This document shows, piece by piece, positions 23,524-35,590 of a DNA stretch of 64,000 nucleotides. Position numbers and translations under genes: made by a program. The notes beneath the pieces were generated by a model. The model was not told the origin of the DNA and searched no databases. It worked only from the letters and a program-made list of their open reading frames with translations. This DNA comes from Brachypterus glaber. Taxonomy: Eukaryota; Arthropoda; Insecta; Coleoptera; Kateretidae. The stretch lies in the NCBI GenBank assembly GCA_958510825.1, contig OY294051.1:2232001-2296000 (forward strand). The letters run 5' to 3'. Each line of letters opens with the position of its first letter. Position 1 is the first letter of the stretch.

Positions 23524-23767
23524 AAGGGAACGTTCAAGTATTACGTAATGCAAATTGTACCAAAATTCATACACTTCATACCTCGTTTCTCGCCTTATTA
23601 AAGGCTTTCTAGATTTCATGTTTTGGCTACCCCCCCCCCAAATAGGGGGTGTGTTAGGGGGGGTAGCCAAAATATAAAATCTCTTCAACCTTTAATAACG
23701 CGGGAACCGGGGTATAAAGTGTATGAATTTTGGTAAAATTTGGGTTACGTTATACTTGAACGTTCCC
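23524..23767. mobile_element. 244-bp palindrome with G/C tracts (GGGAACGTTCAAGTATTACG family)
   Basis: AAGGGAACGTTCAAGTATTA at the left is mirrored at the right as ACTTGAACGTTCCCC. The arms stay complementary through ATTCATACACTTCATACC and GGCTACCCCCCC to a short centre near 23640-23655. The minus-strand frame at 23500-23688 is a reading of this palindrome. Confidence 0.8.
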
Positions 23768-24296
23768 CAAGTTCAGTATATCAAAACCAAAAAAATACAC
23801 TCCAGATTTGTTTTAACATGAAATGCGATAAAGAAAAATCATGAGAATCCAATAATTTAGTAAAAAATGAAAAAAACTACAAAGAAAGGGAAGAAAAGAA
23901 GAAGAAAAAGAAGAAGAGAAAGAAGAAGAGGAAAGGTAAAAAAAAATTTATTTTATGGTAAATTAAACCAAAATGACAACAGAGCACAAAGAAGAGTAAA
24001 ACCTTTGGTTATAGTGAACACGGTTCGTCTGAAAGGCGAAATCATGATTCCCTATCGTTTTCTATTAAAAAAAAGTATATTTAAAAAAAAACCTATCGGT
24101 TTGGACTTTTTAAATTTTTTTTAATACTTATTAATTTTTGCGTAATTTGTTCCTTTTTTTTTCATTAATTTCAACGAAGAGTAGGCATTTTAGATAATGG
24201 AGGCCCATCGTCCCTTCAAGAGATTCCCTTATAATAAAAATTTCCACCTGCCAGTCATACTTTCGCCAAAAAGAGGGTGGTCTTAGTTTGCACCTT
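23768..24296. repeat. AT-rich DNA with a purine (GAAGAA) tract
   Basis: 23867-23936 is a nearly pure A/G run of GAAGAAAAG-type units. The lysine/arginine-rich 85-aa frame starting at 23867 is that run translated, so I do not call it a gene. Confidence 0.55.
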
Positions 24297-24360
24297 TATA
24301 GGTTAAAAACCACCTTGTTATATTTAATTTCTTTGTCACCGTTACCATCACGTACAGGTG
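24297..24360 (+). other. Uninterrupted paralogue of a MITE target site
   Basis: The sequence TATAGGTTAAAAACCACCTT, then GTTATATTTAATTTCTTTGT and CACCGTTACCATCA, equals the left and right flanks of the element at 24701-25114 joined together. It therefore shows the empty target. Confidence 0.75.
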
Positions 24361-24700
24361 TACGAATGAACTAAGAAAGGAGTTTAGATCAATATAATTT
24401 TAAGATTATTTCCATTGTAATTTTTGACAATTTATCAGTGTTACAATTTTAAATTATATTCCTACTTTATCTCTATAAATAAGCCCATGCAGTACACCCA
24501 CTTCTACAGAGATACGCAGTTCGTACTAACTTTTACCAATAACCTTTAAGTATCGGATTATAATAATTAAAATTTTATCTTTAAAAATTTTTCTCATGGC
24601 TATCTAAAAATGAAAATATCATAAATAGTAATAATAGTAATAATAGTATGCATCTTTATTAAGGTACATAATATAGGTTAAAAGCCACCTTGTTATTTTT

Positions 24701-25114
24701 AATGGAGCTCTCTACAACTAGAATTATGAAACAAAAGACGTCTACCCTATCTCTATCTCATTTGTGCTACACTTTCCAGCCAACGAAATAAATACTGTAT
24801 TTGTTTTTCATACAACAAATACAGTATTTATTTGGTTGGCCGGAAAGTGTAGCAGTGAGCGGCACGAACGAACATAGCTAATGTGAATCTGTAGAATAAG
24901 ATAATTCTACTAAAATTTAGATGGCGCCAGTAATTTCTTTAATAAAATAAGTATAGTTACACTTTTCGCCCGGCCAAGTAAATATTGTATTTATTCAACA
25001 AAGAACAAATACAGAATTTGTTTGGTTGGGTGGAAGTGGGAGTGTATGTATGTCTTCTATCCTTTTTGGGTAGAACTTTTGTCCCTGTCTAATCTAATGG
25101 GAGAAATCTCCATT
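24701..25114 (+). mobile_element. Two-hairpin ~400-bp MITE (family H4), copy 1
   Basis: The ends AATGGAGCTCTCTACAAC and (minus strand) AATGGAGATTTCTCCC are imperfect inverted repeats of about 47 bp. Inside is a long, nearly perfect hairpin (GCTACACTTTCCAGCCAAC to GTTGGCCGGAAAGTGTAGC) and a second hairpin near the right end (CGCCCGGCCAAGTAAATATT to GGTTGGGTGGAAG). Comparison with the empty site at 24297-24360 places the insertion at an AT dinucleotide, with at most a 2-bp AT duplication. The 95-aa frame at 25022-25309 runs out of the element and is not a gene. Confidence 0.88.
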
Positions 25115-25765
25115 TCTTTTTCACCGTTAACATCAGGTGCCTATAATATCGCCACAGGAGGTCAGGTCAATATGGATTACACCCAATGTCATTTTGTTCC
25201 TTTGCTACACAATTTTAAATTATACTATGTAACTTATGTAGTACCCCACTTTCATACGCAAAATAGGGTTGTCATGTTTATTGTTAGTTTCTTTTTATCT
25301 AGTTGGTAATATTATGTAATATTTTTATAAATAAAATATAAATTATTAATTTTATTGTTGTAATATTATTCAGATCCGACTAAAAGGTTCAATATAATAA
25401 TATTTTTGTTTTCAGTTTTACATCAGTTTGGAATCACCTAGTCTTTCAGATGTAGTTTAAATACAACCTACATTTATTGTTTTATTAAGTATATATTTAT
25501 TTAAATCAAGTAAATTTGTATGTATTATTAAAGAGTTTTGAACCCACAGAAAGTAATAATATAACTTACAGGTATTACTAATGTAATAATAAGATACGTA
25601 ATACCTGTAAATTGTATTATACATGTATATGCATATATGATATGCATAAAAATGAAATATTATACAACAAATAATAAACTTAATAATAAATAATAAGATA
25701 TACCATATGTGTAAATAGCAGTTGGACATAATACTGTAGCGCCTTCGCCATAAACGCAATAGTTT
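25115..25765. other. AT-rich stretch
   Basis: Begins with the right half of the MITE target (CACCGTTAACATCA). The tyrosine/isoleucine-rich minus-strand frame at 25457-25759 is a chance frame in TAATA-rich DNA. Confidence 0.45.
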
Positions 25766-26280
25766 AATAGTATATTAAAGTACTAGTTTCATAACATAAC
25801 AGCACTAGTACTTTAGAAAACTCGTCGCAAGCGGCTCGTTTTCTAAACTTGTACTCGTGCGCTAAAAACGTGTTATGAAACGAGTGCTTTATACAATTTT
25901 TTCTATTTTGCTCTAAAATTTAAAAAACTTACTTTTAAATTGATGACTGATTAAGGGATTTTTGTTTTGGGTTAGCATTACAGTTTACACTATGTTTAAA
26001 GTTCTAAGAACAAATGATATTTTGATATATTTTACAGTAATCTCTTCTTTTTTTACTGCAATTAACGAGTCCACAATTTTAACACGGTAAAAAATAACCC
26101 AAACACAAAATTTTGTAAAAAATTAAACTTTAAATCGACATTGACATTTGCACGCAAAACGTCAAGAGATAGACTTTTGTATGTGGCCAACCTAACAGAA
26201 AAAAAAGTAGAGACCTCTTATGGGCCTATAAGAACACGCAAAATGCTTGTGATTCTGAGCTTATAAGAGTCACAAAATAG
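25766..26280 (+). mobile_element. Hairpin-ended repeat H2, copy b (most complete)
   Basis: The first ~115 bp form an imperfect hairpin: AGTTTCATAACA, AGCACTAGTACTTTAGAAAA and CTCG pair with CGGCTCGTTTTCTAAACTTG, TACTCGTGCGCT and TGTTATGAAAC. The AT-rich body and the block CTTATGGGCCTATAAGAACA follow, ending GAGCTTATAAGAGTCACAAA. Confidence 0.8.
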
Positions 26281-27389
26281 AAAAATGTATATTTTTAACT
26301 ATGGTTAGGGTAATGTCCAATTGTTAGAAAAATGAAAATGTAAAAAGTGTCTTTATTTTCTGTCACAAATAGTCTAAAAACCCATATTAATTTTTTTCTA
26401 AATTTAAATATATTTAATAAGGAAATAAAAAATAATTAAATAAAATATTATATATATTTAGGTAGAAAACAAACTCAAAAATATTAACATAATTTTACAG
26501 CTTTATGTAAAACAAATATGTACTTAAATCAATATTTTTTCAGTAATTTTAGAGTTTGTTATTTTTAGTTATTTTTGGTTTGGAAAATGACCACAAGCAG
26601 TTGACTTGTCTATATTTCAAAGCGATGTCATAATCTATATTAGGGTTATTTATAAAACACGTTTTTTATAGTCCCCCTTCATGTCAAGAAAAATATCGAT
26701 CAAGATATTTCATAAAACACGAATTTTTGAAAATTTTAAGTTCCTCCTTAATAAAATGAGAATGAGATTCTGTGCTAAATTTCAACTAAAAAATTAAGTT
26801 AAATCATTTTAATATTGAAAAAAAAAACTTTTTGTTTTTATGAAAAGTCCTTGGTATACCATGTCGTAAAAAATGCATGAATTGAAATCGATGCCAAATT
26901 TCAGCTTGTAAAATAAAATTTGTCATGTACCTACTTATTTTTTTGAAAATAAAAAGAGGTAATTCAACTGTAATACATTTTTTTTTAATAGGAAACATGG
27001 ATATGTCAATTTTTAGCTCAACACTAGTTTTTTTTTGTTTTAGGCGGACGTTAATATTTTTTTTTTGAACTGAAATTTGGTAAAGAATCTAATTTTTATA
27101 TTTTCACGACATGGACCTAAAATGTTCCAAAATTAGTATTTTATGAAATACCTTAATTGATATATTAAAGCGATGAAATATATCGATATATCAAACACAA
27201 ATGTTGTGTTTGACTGGTAGCCAATTTTAATTTTTTCGACCCTTTTAACATTGATCGTTCACAGTAGGAAGTAATGTTATAAATAATAGTTGAAGAGTTT
27301 GGTGAATAAAGGCGTTGTGTAACGACCCGTTACATAATTCGTTATAACAGGGTATTTTTTTTCACAAGTTAAGGCCTATCCAGAAGCTT
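26281..27389. other. AT-rich stretch without a recognised gene
   Basis: No gene, known repeat or strong inverted structure was seen. Confidence 0.4.
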
Positions 27390-27490
27390 GCATAAGAACA
27401 TAAAACATAAGAATGCGATGCCGTGATTGGTTTACAAGATACATAGCGGCAAATCACGGCATCGCATTGTTATGTATTATGTTTTTATGC
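27390..27490. mobile_element. 101-bp hairpin MITE
   Basis: Two 39-nt arms. The inner 17 bp (AATGCGATGCCGTGATT) are perfectly complementary, and the outer part (GCATAAGAACATAAAACATA) is nearly so, around a 23-nt loop. Confidence 0.8.
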
Positions 27491-28508
27491 GAGGCTGTTG
27501 ATATGCCCTTACCTAATCATCAAAGCCATAGGGAAAGGCACAATTTTGCCATCCTTTCGGGATATGAGTTAGCTTTTACTAGCTTTTACTATGGACACTA
27601 GGTTAGTTAAATTTAGTTAGTAATGTATGATTCGAAAAGTAAAAATTACATTTTAAGGGTACCTACCTCATTTTACTACGTTTTTGGGGGTTCTAGCACC
27701 CAGAGGAACCGAAACCAGAACCTGGAATTTTTTATATAGCTTAATTTGAATGTACTTTTATACATAGATAAAATGCAGCCGGGAGAAAACAATGAAATTA
27801 AAGGTCACCAGCCCTAATTTTGCCAATTTTTCAAGATTAGACTTACCAACTTTTTATTAAGGATACTAGATTAGATGTCTACTTGAACTAGACTAGTTCA
27901 CTCACCAAGAACTAGAGTAAACTAGACTTAACTAATCTAATGTCCTTACTTTTTACCCTACCAAAAAAAAGTTAATTTTATCAACTTCGGGTTTTGGAGT
28001 CCGAAACCACCATCATCTCAATTTTGGTAACTAACATTAATGTTAGTGAGTTGTGAGTTCCCAAAATTGTATAAATTTCATTTAATTTATCAAAAAAAAA
28101 ATTCAACCTTTTAATTTTCCTTTTAATTTACCAACTTTTCCAAACTAGGTTTGGACTTTCAAAAATATTAAATGAAGACTCATTTTAATCAACTAAATGG
28201 ATACATGGATGTAACACTACCACTTTTAGTATAAGATGCCTTAAGCTACAAACATAAATCAAATCCAGGAGCGAGCCCGTTGGTCTATAAACCAGAGGTT
28301 CACAGTGGGAGAAATCGACATATAGGCATATGGAATTATAGACAAAAAGTAAACAACTAAAAGACTTTTTATACCATATTGCAAGCTTAGGAACTCTGTG
28401 GACGTCGATAAAGTATCACGCTTTTTGACCATATTACCACCTTTTTGTCACGAAGTGTCATACTGGCACTGGCACCCGTCACCCCTATGACACCTCACGT
28501 TATATTAT
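27491..28508. other. AT-rich stretch with an empty-site paralogue
   Basis: About 27733-27813 (AGCTTAATTTGAATGTACTT … GCAGCCGGGAGAAAACAATG … GGTCACCAGCCC) is an uninterrupted relative of the flanks of the LINE fragment at 43205-43465. No gene was seen. Confidence 0.55.
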
Positions 28509-29232
28509 TATACAGAGCTGTCCAAAAGTCACACCCCCTCTTAACTTTTGAACGAGTTGAGATATCGACTTCAAATTTATAACTCTTAAATAAGACAACT
28601 TAAACTATCTTTTAGCATATATTTGATACTTTCAGCTCTTAAAATGTGGGGAGGTGGATATGGGAGGATATTTTCCTAAATGCAAAGGGGTCGTGATACA
28701 TCATTTTAAAGCAAATACAATTCTCTATTGGACTGTATATATTTTTATTTTTAAACAATTTTTTTAAGGTTAAGATTTTTGAATTTTTTGTGCTAAAAAA
28801 TGCGTTTTATTTTTTTTTTTGTAAATTTTTATTTATGTCAATTAAAATTAGTTTAAAAGTTTATTTTACGTTTTTTCATCACGAAATTAGTCAGTTTTAA
28901 AAAATTGTTTGATTTTTATAGATAAATTTTGACAAAAATACCCATTTTCAACCCCATTTTTAACCCAAAAAAATGCTTAAAAAAATAAAAAAATATTTAG
29001 TTAGGAAGATGGAAAATTTAATAAGCTTTAAAATGATATGTCACACGATCCCCCTTTCTATTAAAAAAAATGTCCCCCATGCCCCCCCTGCTCACATTTT
29101 AACAGCTGAACGTATCAAATATATGCTAGAAGATAGTTTGTTGTCTTATTTAGGAGTTCTAAATTTGAAGTCGATATCTCAACTCGTTCAAAAGTTAAGA
29201 GGGGGGGGGTGACTTTTGGAGAGCTCTGTATA
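28509..29232. mobile_element. 724-bp foldback element, TA-flanked
   Basis: Left TATACAGAGCTGTCCAAAAG and right (minus strand) TATACAGAGCTCTCCAAAAG are mirrored. The complementarity continues for several hundred bases through CCCCCTCTTAACTTTTGAAC, GAGTTGAGATATCGACTTCA and AATGTG to a centre near 28830-28870. Flanking TA suggests a Tc1/mariner-type MITE. Related fragments are at 1-420, about 33500-33600 and about 43020-43085. The 79-aa frame at 28973-29212 is the right arm. Confidence 0.8.
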
Positions 29233-29672
29233 CAAAAATAATAGTATCAGGTATATTATGCTCTTGGATAAAACTTTGCTTAAAGAAAAATACCCGTGAA
29301 ATCGTATTTTTATAAATTCGGAACTTTAAGGGTTCCAACGACTCCTTTTATCAACCAATTTTTTCTCATAAGATTTTTTTAGAGTTCCTTCTTTATCACT
29401 TTTTTTAGTCGAAACAGTTATTAATAAAAAAGTTTGCTCATCCTCTTAATTTTCTAACCCATTATCTGGAAATAACTTTGTTAGCATCTCAATTTATCAA
29501 ATCAAGACTTCATGAAAAATAGCAGGATTATTCAAAAGTTTGATGAAAAAATCAGTACAAAATCAGACAAGTCATTAATTTCAATACTTGTCCTTTATTA
29601 AATCATATTTTTTCTCTTATCTTAAGAGATATGAACTTTTAAAAGGCAGGAACAGCTTTACAGATTTTTTAT
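29233..29672. other. Unannotated AT-rich stretch
   Basis: Nothing recognised. Confidence 0.4.
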
Positions 29673-30405
29673 ATTTTGCGACTCTTATAAGCTCATGACA
29701 CGCATTTTGCGTGTGCTTATCAACGAACTAACAACTCTTCTCTCTAGAATACGCATAATGTTAATATAAAGTATGGCCAACATCTCGGTTTGTTTGTAAA
29801 CAAATAGTAGGTATATTCAGGCCTCAACAATAACAATTATCAGTAACTGTTATTGTTGTCTCTGTTAGAACAAAGCTGTGCGAGTAAGACAGGCAAATGT
29901 ATATGTTGGCTACGTTTTTGTCAGTTTTTACAAATGAAATGCCTACTCTAGAGAGAAGAGTTATTAGTTCGTTGGTTCTTATAGGCCCATAAGTGTTATG
30001 GGCCTTTTAGAGGTCTGTACTTTTTTTCTTTTGGGTTGGCAACAGAAAAATCCGATCGCTTGACGTTTTCCGAAATGTCAACGGAGCTTTAAAGTTTAAT
30101 TTTCTACAAAATTTTGTGTTTAGGTTATTTTTTACCGTGTTAAAATTGTGGCTTGGTTACTTGCAGTGAAAAACAGAAGACATGACTATAAAATATATCA
30201 AAATATTATTTGTTCTTAGAATTTTAAACATGGCGAAAACTGTAATGCCAACCCGAAACAAAAATCCCTAAATCAGGATTCAATTTATATGTAAGTTTTA
30301 TTAAATTTTAGAGCAAAATAGAAAAAATTGTATAAAGCACTCGTCACATAACACGTGTTTAGCGCAAAACTACTTTAGAAAACTCGCCACAAGCGGCTCG
30401 TTTTA
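29673..30405 (-). mobile_element. Hairpin-ended repeat H2, copy c, interrupted by a MITE
   Basis: Colinear with the other H2 copies on the minus strand. It is split at the GTTCTTATAGGCCC block by the 254-bp insertion at 29721-29974. It ends at the right with the GAAAACTCGCCACAAGCGGC hairpin remnant. Confidence 0.8.
29721..29974 (+). mobile_element. 250-bp hAT-like MITE nested in an H2 repeat
   Basis: Inverted ends CAACGAACTAACAACTCTTC and (minus strand) CAACGAACTAATAACTCTTC. The flanks GTGCTTAT (29713-29720) and GTTCTTAT (29975-29982) form an 8-bp duplication with one mismatch. The intact H2 copy at 16815-17255 carries a single uninterrupted GTTCTTAT at this point (about 16857-16864). Confidence 0.9.
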
Positions 30406-31523
30406 AATTAAATTAAAAATGATTACATTGACAAGTTGGATATTTTAGACACTATCTATCTGAAATAGATATTCTCGGTCAGCTGCTGACATCTTAAATG
30501 AGGCATTAAATTTAGTATGTGGAACACCTTTCAAAGAAAATTTCTTTTATTTTTCACTATGTGTTCTATTAATTTTTTCCATTATCTAGCTAGCCAAAAT
30601 AAATCTTCACGACTTCTTCTTTTTTTTTTCAAACTAAACTATCCAGATTTATTTCTTACGTCAACTAACCATATGAGGGATCTAGTAGGCAGGCAACAAT
30701 TCTGACCTTGAAAACATCTGATGTTTTAAAAGCCGGTTGATTTTGTACGAAGGTTATTTTTATTTACACTGTACACTGTTGCTACAGCGTTGCTATGGTG
30801 CTTAAACAAACGACAGTGTTGCCTGTGCTAGAGATAGGGTGCAGCACTGACGTTCACAATGAAAAAGCAGCATCTACAAATTTTGTCGAAAACAGGCAGG
30901 ATCTTAAAGTCTGAATGATATTGTTTAAATAGGTTTCTGAATGATAATAGAAAACATAAATACTATTGATTGATTATTGATTGATTGATTGATTGAGAAT
31001 TCGTTAGATAGGCAGTTCAAATTTTATGAAGCTTTCGAAATTATCTTAACTTCCTTTGTTTCTTTTTGTGACAACACTTTTCTTTGCATTTTTCTCTCGG
31101 ATTAAATAAATCCTTATTTGTCATGCAGAAAAAGCCAAGAATTGAATTAGAATTCTTGACAAATTTACAGATATTGTCAAAGAAATTCACACAAATATAA
31201 GAATTTATAATAGAACATAGTGATTTTCTATGAATTCTTGTAGGTATTCCTAGGAAGTCACACTAGGCCTATAGCCTATAGACTTTTTTCTCCCTGTCGG
31301 GCTCGATAATATTTAAATTATTATTTTTGTATAAACTGCTTCACATAACATAAACTGTCCGAACATTCTTGGTAAATTTACTTCCACGTACCCCGGCTAG
31401 GGGCACGCGAAAATCCTACTTTTTACTTCAGCAAGGCTAGAACAAATATTTTTATATTTTCGCCCATATATTTTATATGTGATACATACATACAAGCGTC
31501 TGCAGGATAGTTTAGATATTTTT
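30406..31523. other. AT-rich stretch without a recognised gene
   Basis: A ~60-bp block near 30780-30835 (GCTATGGTGCTTAAACAAAC … ACAGTGTTGCCTGTGCT) weakly resembles about 32310-32375. A short GATT array lies near 30963-30995. Confidence 0.4.
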
Positions 31524-31930
31524 AATGGAGCTCTCTACAACTAGAATTATGAAACAAAAGACGTCTATCCTATCTCATTTGTGCTACACTTTCCAGCCAA
31601 CCAAATAAATACTGTATCTGTTTTTCATACAACAAATACAGTATTTATTTGGTTGGCCGGAAAGTGTAGCACTGAGCGGCACGAACGAACATAGCTAATG
31701 TGAATCTGTAGAATAAGATAATTCTACTAAAATTTTGATGGCGCCAGTAATTTCTTTAATAAAAATTAAATAGTTAAACTTTTCGCCCGGCCAAGTAAAT
31801 ATTGTATTTGTTGAACAAAGAACAAATACAGAATTTGTTTGGTTGGGTGGAAGTGGGAGTGTATTGTGTCTTCTATCCTTTTTGGGTAGAACTTTTGTCC
31901 CTGTCTAATCTAACGGGAGAAATCGCCATT
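31524..31930 (+). mobile_element. Two-hairpin MITE H4, copy 2
   Basis: AATGGAGCTCTCTACAACTA to GGGAGAAATCGCCATT, with the same internal long hairpin and right-hand hairpin as copy 1. Confidence 0.88.
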
Positions 31931-32622
31931 GTAACTTAAATACTATTAAAAAGTATAAATTTAGTCAATAAGTTTCATTGTAAATATTTACTTAGTATTA
32001 ACACAATCTATGTATTTCCCCCCCAGTAATTGGCTTCGGCTATTGGGTGTTGTATCAAATAAATAAAAATAAATAAATAAATAAAATACTTTCGCGATAT
32101 ATTGGCCCTTTTCACTGCTCCCTCTTCTTCTACTTATAAAATTCCCAAATTTCTTTTTAGTCAGTTAAGGGATTTTTTCTAATATTTCTGATCTTTAAAA
32201 AGTTTTTTGCTAAATTAAAACTCTGACTTAAACTTTACCAAAATATACTTAGTTTGCCAGGCAAACTTTGTCTGTGATACCACGTTTTGAGAAGGTACGG
32301 CAGAACAACACTGCTTTATGGTACTTTTTAATCAAACAACACTGTTGCCTTTGCTTTAAGTACCTACCTATAGGGTGTACCGTATTGTCCGAGTTTTTTT
32401 CTATAGGTAAATTAATTATTACTAATATTTGTGGAGCAAACATGCAAAAAACGATAAATCTATTAAGCAGAAAACTTGTAAAGCGTAATTTCAAAAAAAA
32501 AAAAAATAAAAATCCTAAAACTGGCGAAAACTGTTGATGAGTCATATAATTATCGGCTTTTGCTTGTATAGGATGCGATATATCAAGAAAGCGCTTCAAA
32601 ATTAGTAAGAAGCGATACTTTT
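31931..32622. other. Unannotated stretch
   Basis: Overlapping frames on both strands at 32249-32599 are not supported by any motif or codon bias. A short AAAT array lies near 32060-32085. Confidence 0.4.
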
Positions 32623-32876
32623 CAACGAACTAATAACTCTTCTCTCTAGAATAGGCATTGCATTTGTAAAAACTGACAAAAACGTAGCCAACATATACAT
32701 TTGTCTGTCTTACTCGCACAGCTTTGTTCTAACAGAGACAACAATAACAGTTACTGGTAACTGTTATTGTTCAGACCTAAATATACCTACTATTTGTTTA
32801 CAAACAAACCGAGATGTTGGCGATACTTTATATTAACGGTATGCATATTCTAGAGAGAAAAGTTATTAGTTCGTTG
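32623..32876 (-). mobile_element. 250-bp hAT-like MITE, inverted copy
   Basis: Internal sequence is in the opposite orientation to the 6794 copy. Ends are CAACGAACTAATAACTCTTC and the complement. The left flank ends ATACTTTT and the right flank holds GTACTTTT three bases beyond the terminus, so the 8-bp duplication is present but slightly displaced. Confidence 0.82.
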
Positions 32877-35161
32877 TTAGTACTTTTGCATGTTTGCTCC
32901 ACATTTAGGGCTGGGTGAAAAAGACCACCTTTAAAAAAGATATGGAAAAATATGCAAAAAAACTTTTTTTTGTAAGAATTTAGAGTTGTTGAATAAAAAT
33001 CCCTTGACCAAAGTATTCCATCTCGTCAGGTTTTCGAGAAAACTAAAAGAAAAGCAAATTTTGGGCATTTTTTAATCAAAATTTCTCTGAAACGTAAAAA
33101 GATATGTCATCCAACGAATTTGAAATTAATCTTGCTAAATTTAAATGTGCAAATTCTTGTTTTTTCTAAAAATAAACTACGGGGAGACCTATCTATAGAT
33201 CTATTGTTTCGCTGGCAGGATAATTTACCAAATTTTTAAAATATCTATGATACACGACAATCTGGCAGCTTTATTCTCCCACAATGCCAATTTACGGTAA
33301 AGTGATGATTTTTTAATTTCTAAAATGTCGTTCTAGCCAAAAATATAATTTTAAAATTATGAAAATAGTTTTATAATATATTAATTTCCTGTTTTATAGG
33401 TACTATACATATCGATACCCCCAAGCAACAAAGCTGTAACTCATATATTGTCATTTTTCACGACAGCTAAATTTCTAAAATATTTTTTTTTGTTATTTAA
33501 GGGTGGGAAACTGATTGAAGTAGAAAAGGAAGCCATATGATACATCATTTGCAAGCTTATAAAATTATCTATTTAACTGTATATGTATTTATTGTTTATT
33601 TATTGTTTGTTTCTGATGGGAGTGTTTATATTGCAGAATGGGGCAAACTCAAAATACATACATTGTACAACTTTGGCGATATTCAAGTTCGTAGCTTGAT
33701 TAAATCAAACCAATCGAATCTTTGATTTTAGGACCGGGCCTAAGGAAGACAGGCAGCCCCCTCGATATTCTCCGGGTTGTCAAGTTTGGCTCCAGTCGAC
33801 AAAATGTCAAACATTTTAATAAATTACCTCTCAAAATTGTTCAGTCGGCATTTTCAGTTGGAAATTTTAGCTCCACAGTTGGCAGAACTTAGGACGAGTG
33901 GGAACTTTTTAAGAGTAAGGAGCTTTTTTGGATCATCAGTTTTATTGGAAGAAGAAAAAAGATTGTGACAAAATTTTATGTCTTGCCCCCCAATCTTTTT
34001 TGTTTCTCTGTCTGACTTTTATTTTCGGGCTTTGGATGGTCAGGGCATGGGCTAGGCCCCCCTGGACTCATTACAGGGGGGCGCCCCCTGGAAAATTGTC
34101 TATACTCATAATAAATCTTGGAATTCATAAAAATTTTCGCCTGTGGCAATAAAATTTTCTTATATTTTTATTCCATTATTATTATAAAACTGGACTTTTT
34201 TCAGCATTTAAAACTGAAAAAAACTTTTTCTTTCTTAAAAAAAATCAATAATGCGTATGAATTGCGATTCTTTTATTATATTCAATACTTACTTAGACTA
34301 TTCTAATACATACAGATCAAGTTACCCATAAAAAGTAAAAGCACCCTTTTAATAAAACATGGCAAGGATATATTGCTTTTCATTTCAAGTCAAAACAGCT
34401 CCATAAAAAATAAATTATGTAAGCTACAGGCTTGTGGTATATCGATTTTGTATATATTTTAAGCTACTGAATCCAAATCTATTCCCAAAACGTTAGGTTC
34501 CCGAGAAAAATGAGCTCAAAAACATACAGTTTTTTGTGATTTTGACTTTGTTCTTCTCAAAAACAAGACCTGCGACCGGATTGGGATTCAGCTATCAAAA
34601 ATTTTACCGAAGAAAGTAAAGAAGAAAAAGAGGAAGACGAAGAATATAAAGACGACAAAAAAGACGAAGAAAATGAAGAAAGCTAAAAACACAAAGGAGA
34701 AGAACATTAAGAAGAAGAAAAGAATTATTTTTTTATAGTCTTGGAGTTGCGGAGAGCAAAATTAAGGATAGAATAAATAGAATAAAGAATAATTGGTGTT
34801 TATGAATAAAAGGTATGTAAATCTACTATTATTCTATACACGAAGAAAGGGTCACAATCTATTATATCTAGTTATACACATCTATTTAAATGAAACTTGA
34901 CAAAAACCTGTTAACGAACAAACAAGGGTGTACACAACTAAAAATAGAGAGTGGAAATTTTTCTCACAGAAGACCTGCATTAACATTTGGCATCAAGTGG
35001 TACAGGATCTTAAAATAGTAAATTAGATAAATATGTATTCGCGCAAGAATAGGGCATTGATTACACTAGTTTACAAATGTTTTATGGATTCAGCATCAAA
35101 AAATATGTAAGAGAACATGTAAATAAAGTTGTGCATAAAACAAAAGTTGAAATTTGTAAAT
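32877..35161. other. AT-rich stretch with repeat fragments
   Basis: About 33500-33600 matches part of the 28509-29232 element. About 34616-34730 is a purine-rich GAAGAAAAAG-type run. Short frames at 33537-34306 have no recognisable domains. Confidence 0.4.
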
Positions 35162-35590
35162 TACACGGAAAAAAAATTATAGCTAGGAGCGCTATAACAC
35201 ACATACCAAGCAAATTATAATCGCTTATTATATACATACAAGGCTTTCTCTTACAATTATGGCAGTCAGTGTAAAAATTTATATGAAATACTTTAATTGT
35301 TTAGTGAATAATAAAATATAACAAATAGTATGGCATTTATAGCTTAAATAGATTTGAAATTATTGTCCGTGCTAATAATTTTTATGATATAATAAAATTT
35401 CTGTAAATTTATAATAGTGCCTGTAATAAATATAATCGTGTCTGTAATATATATAATCGTTTCCAATTTATTTTTAACATTATTAGTTATTGTGTCCCTT
35501 ATAATGTATAGCTTAAATCACTATAATTTGCCACTGTTACCAAATATCTTATAATGTATAGCGCAGAGCCCACTAATTTCTTTCCGTGTA
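35162..35590 (+). mobile_element. ~430-bp inverted-repeat element (TACACGGAAA type), copy 1
   Basis: Ends TACACGGAAAAAAAATTATA and (minus strand) TACACGGAAAGAAATTAGTG. A second, highly similar copy lies inverted at 57080-57507. No coding capacity. Confidence 0.8.

Noticed and set aside
23867..24124. 85-aa lysine/arginine-rich frame
   Set aside because: Translation of a GAAGAA purine tract followed by AT-rich DNA, with no domain.
32249..32599. Overlapping 116-aa and 89-aa frames on opposite strands
   Set aside because: No domain, poly-Phe/Lys segments from A/T runs, and no splice or start evidence.
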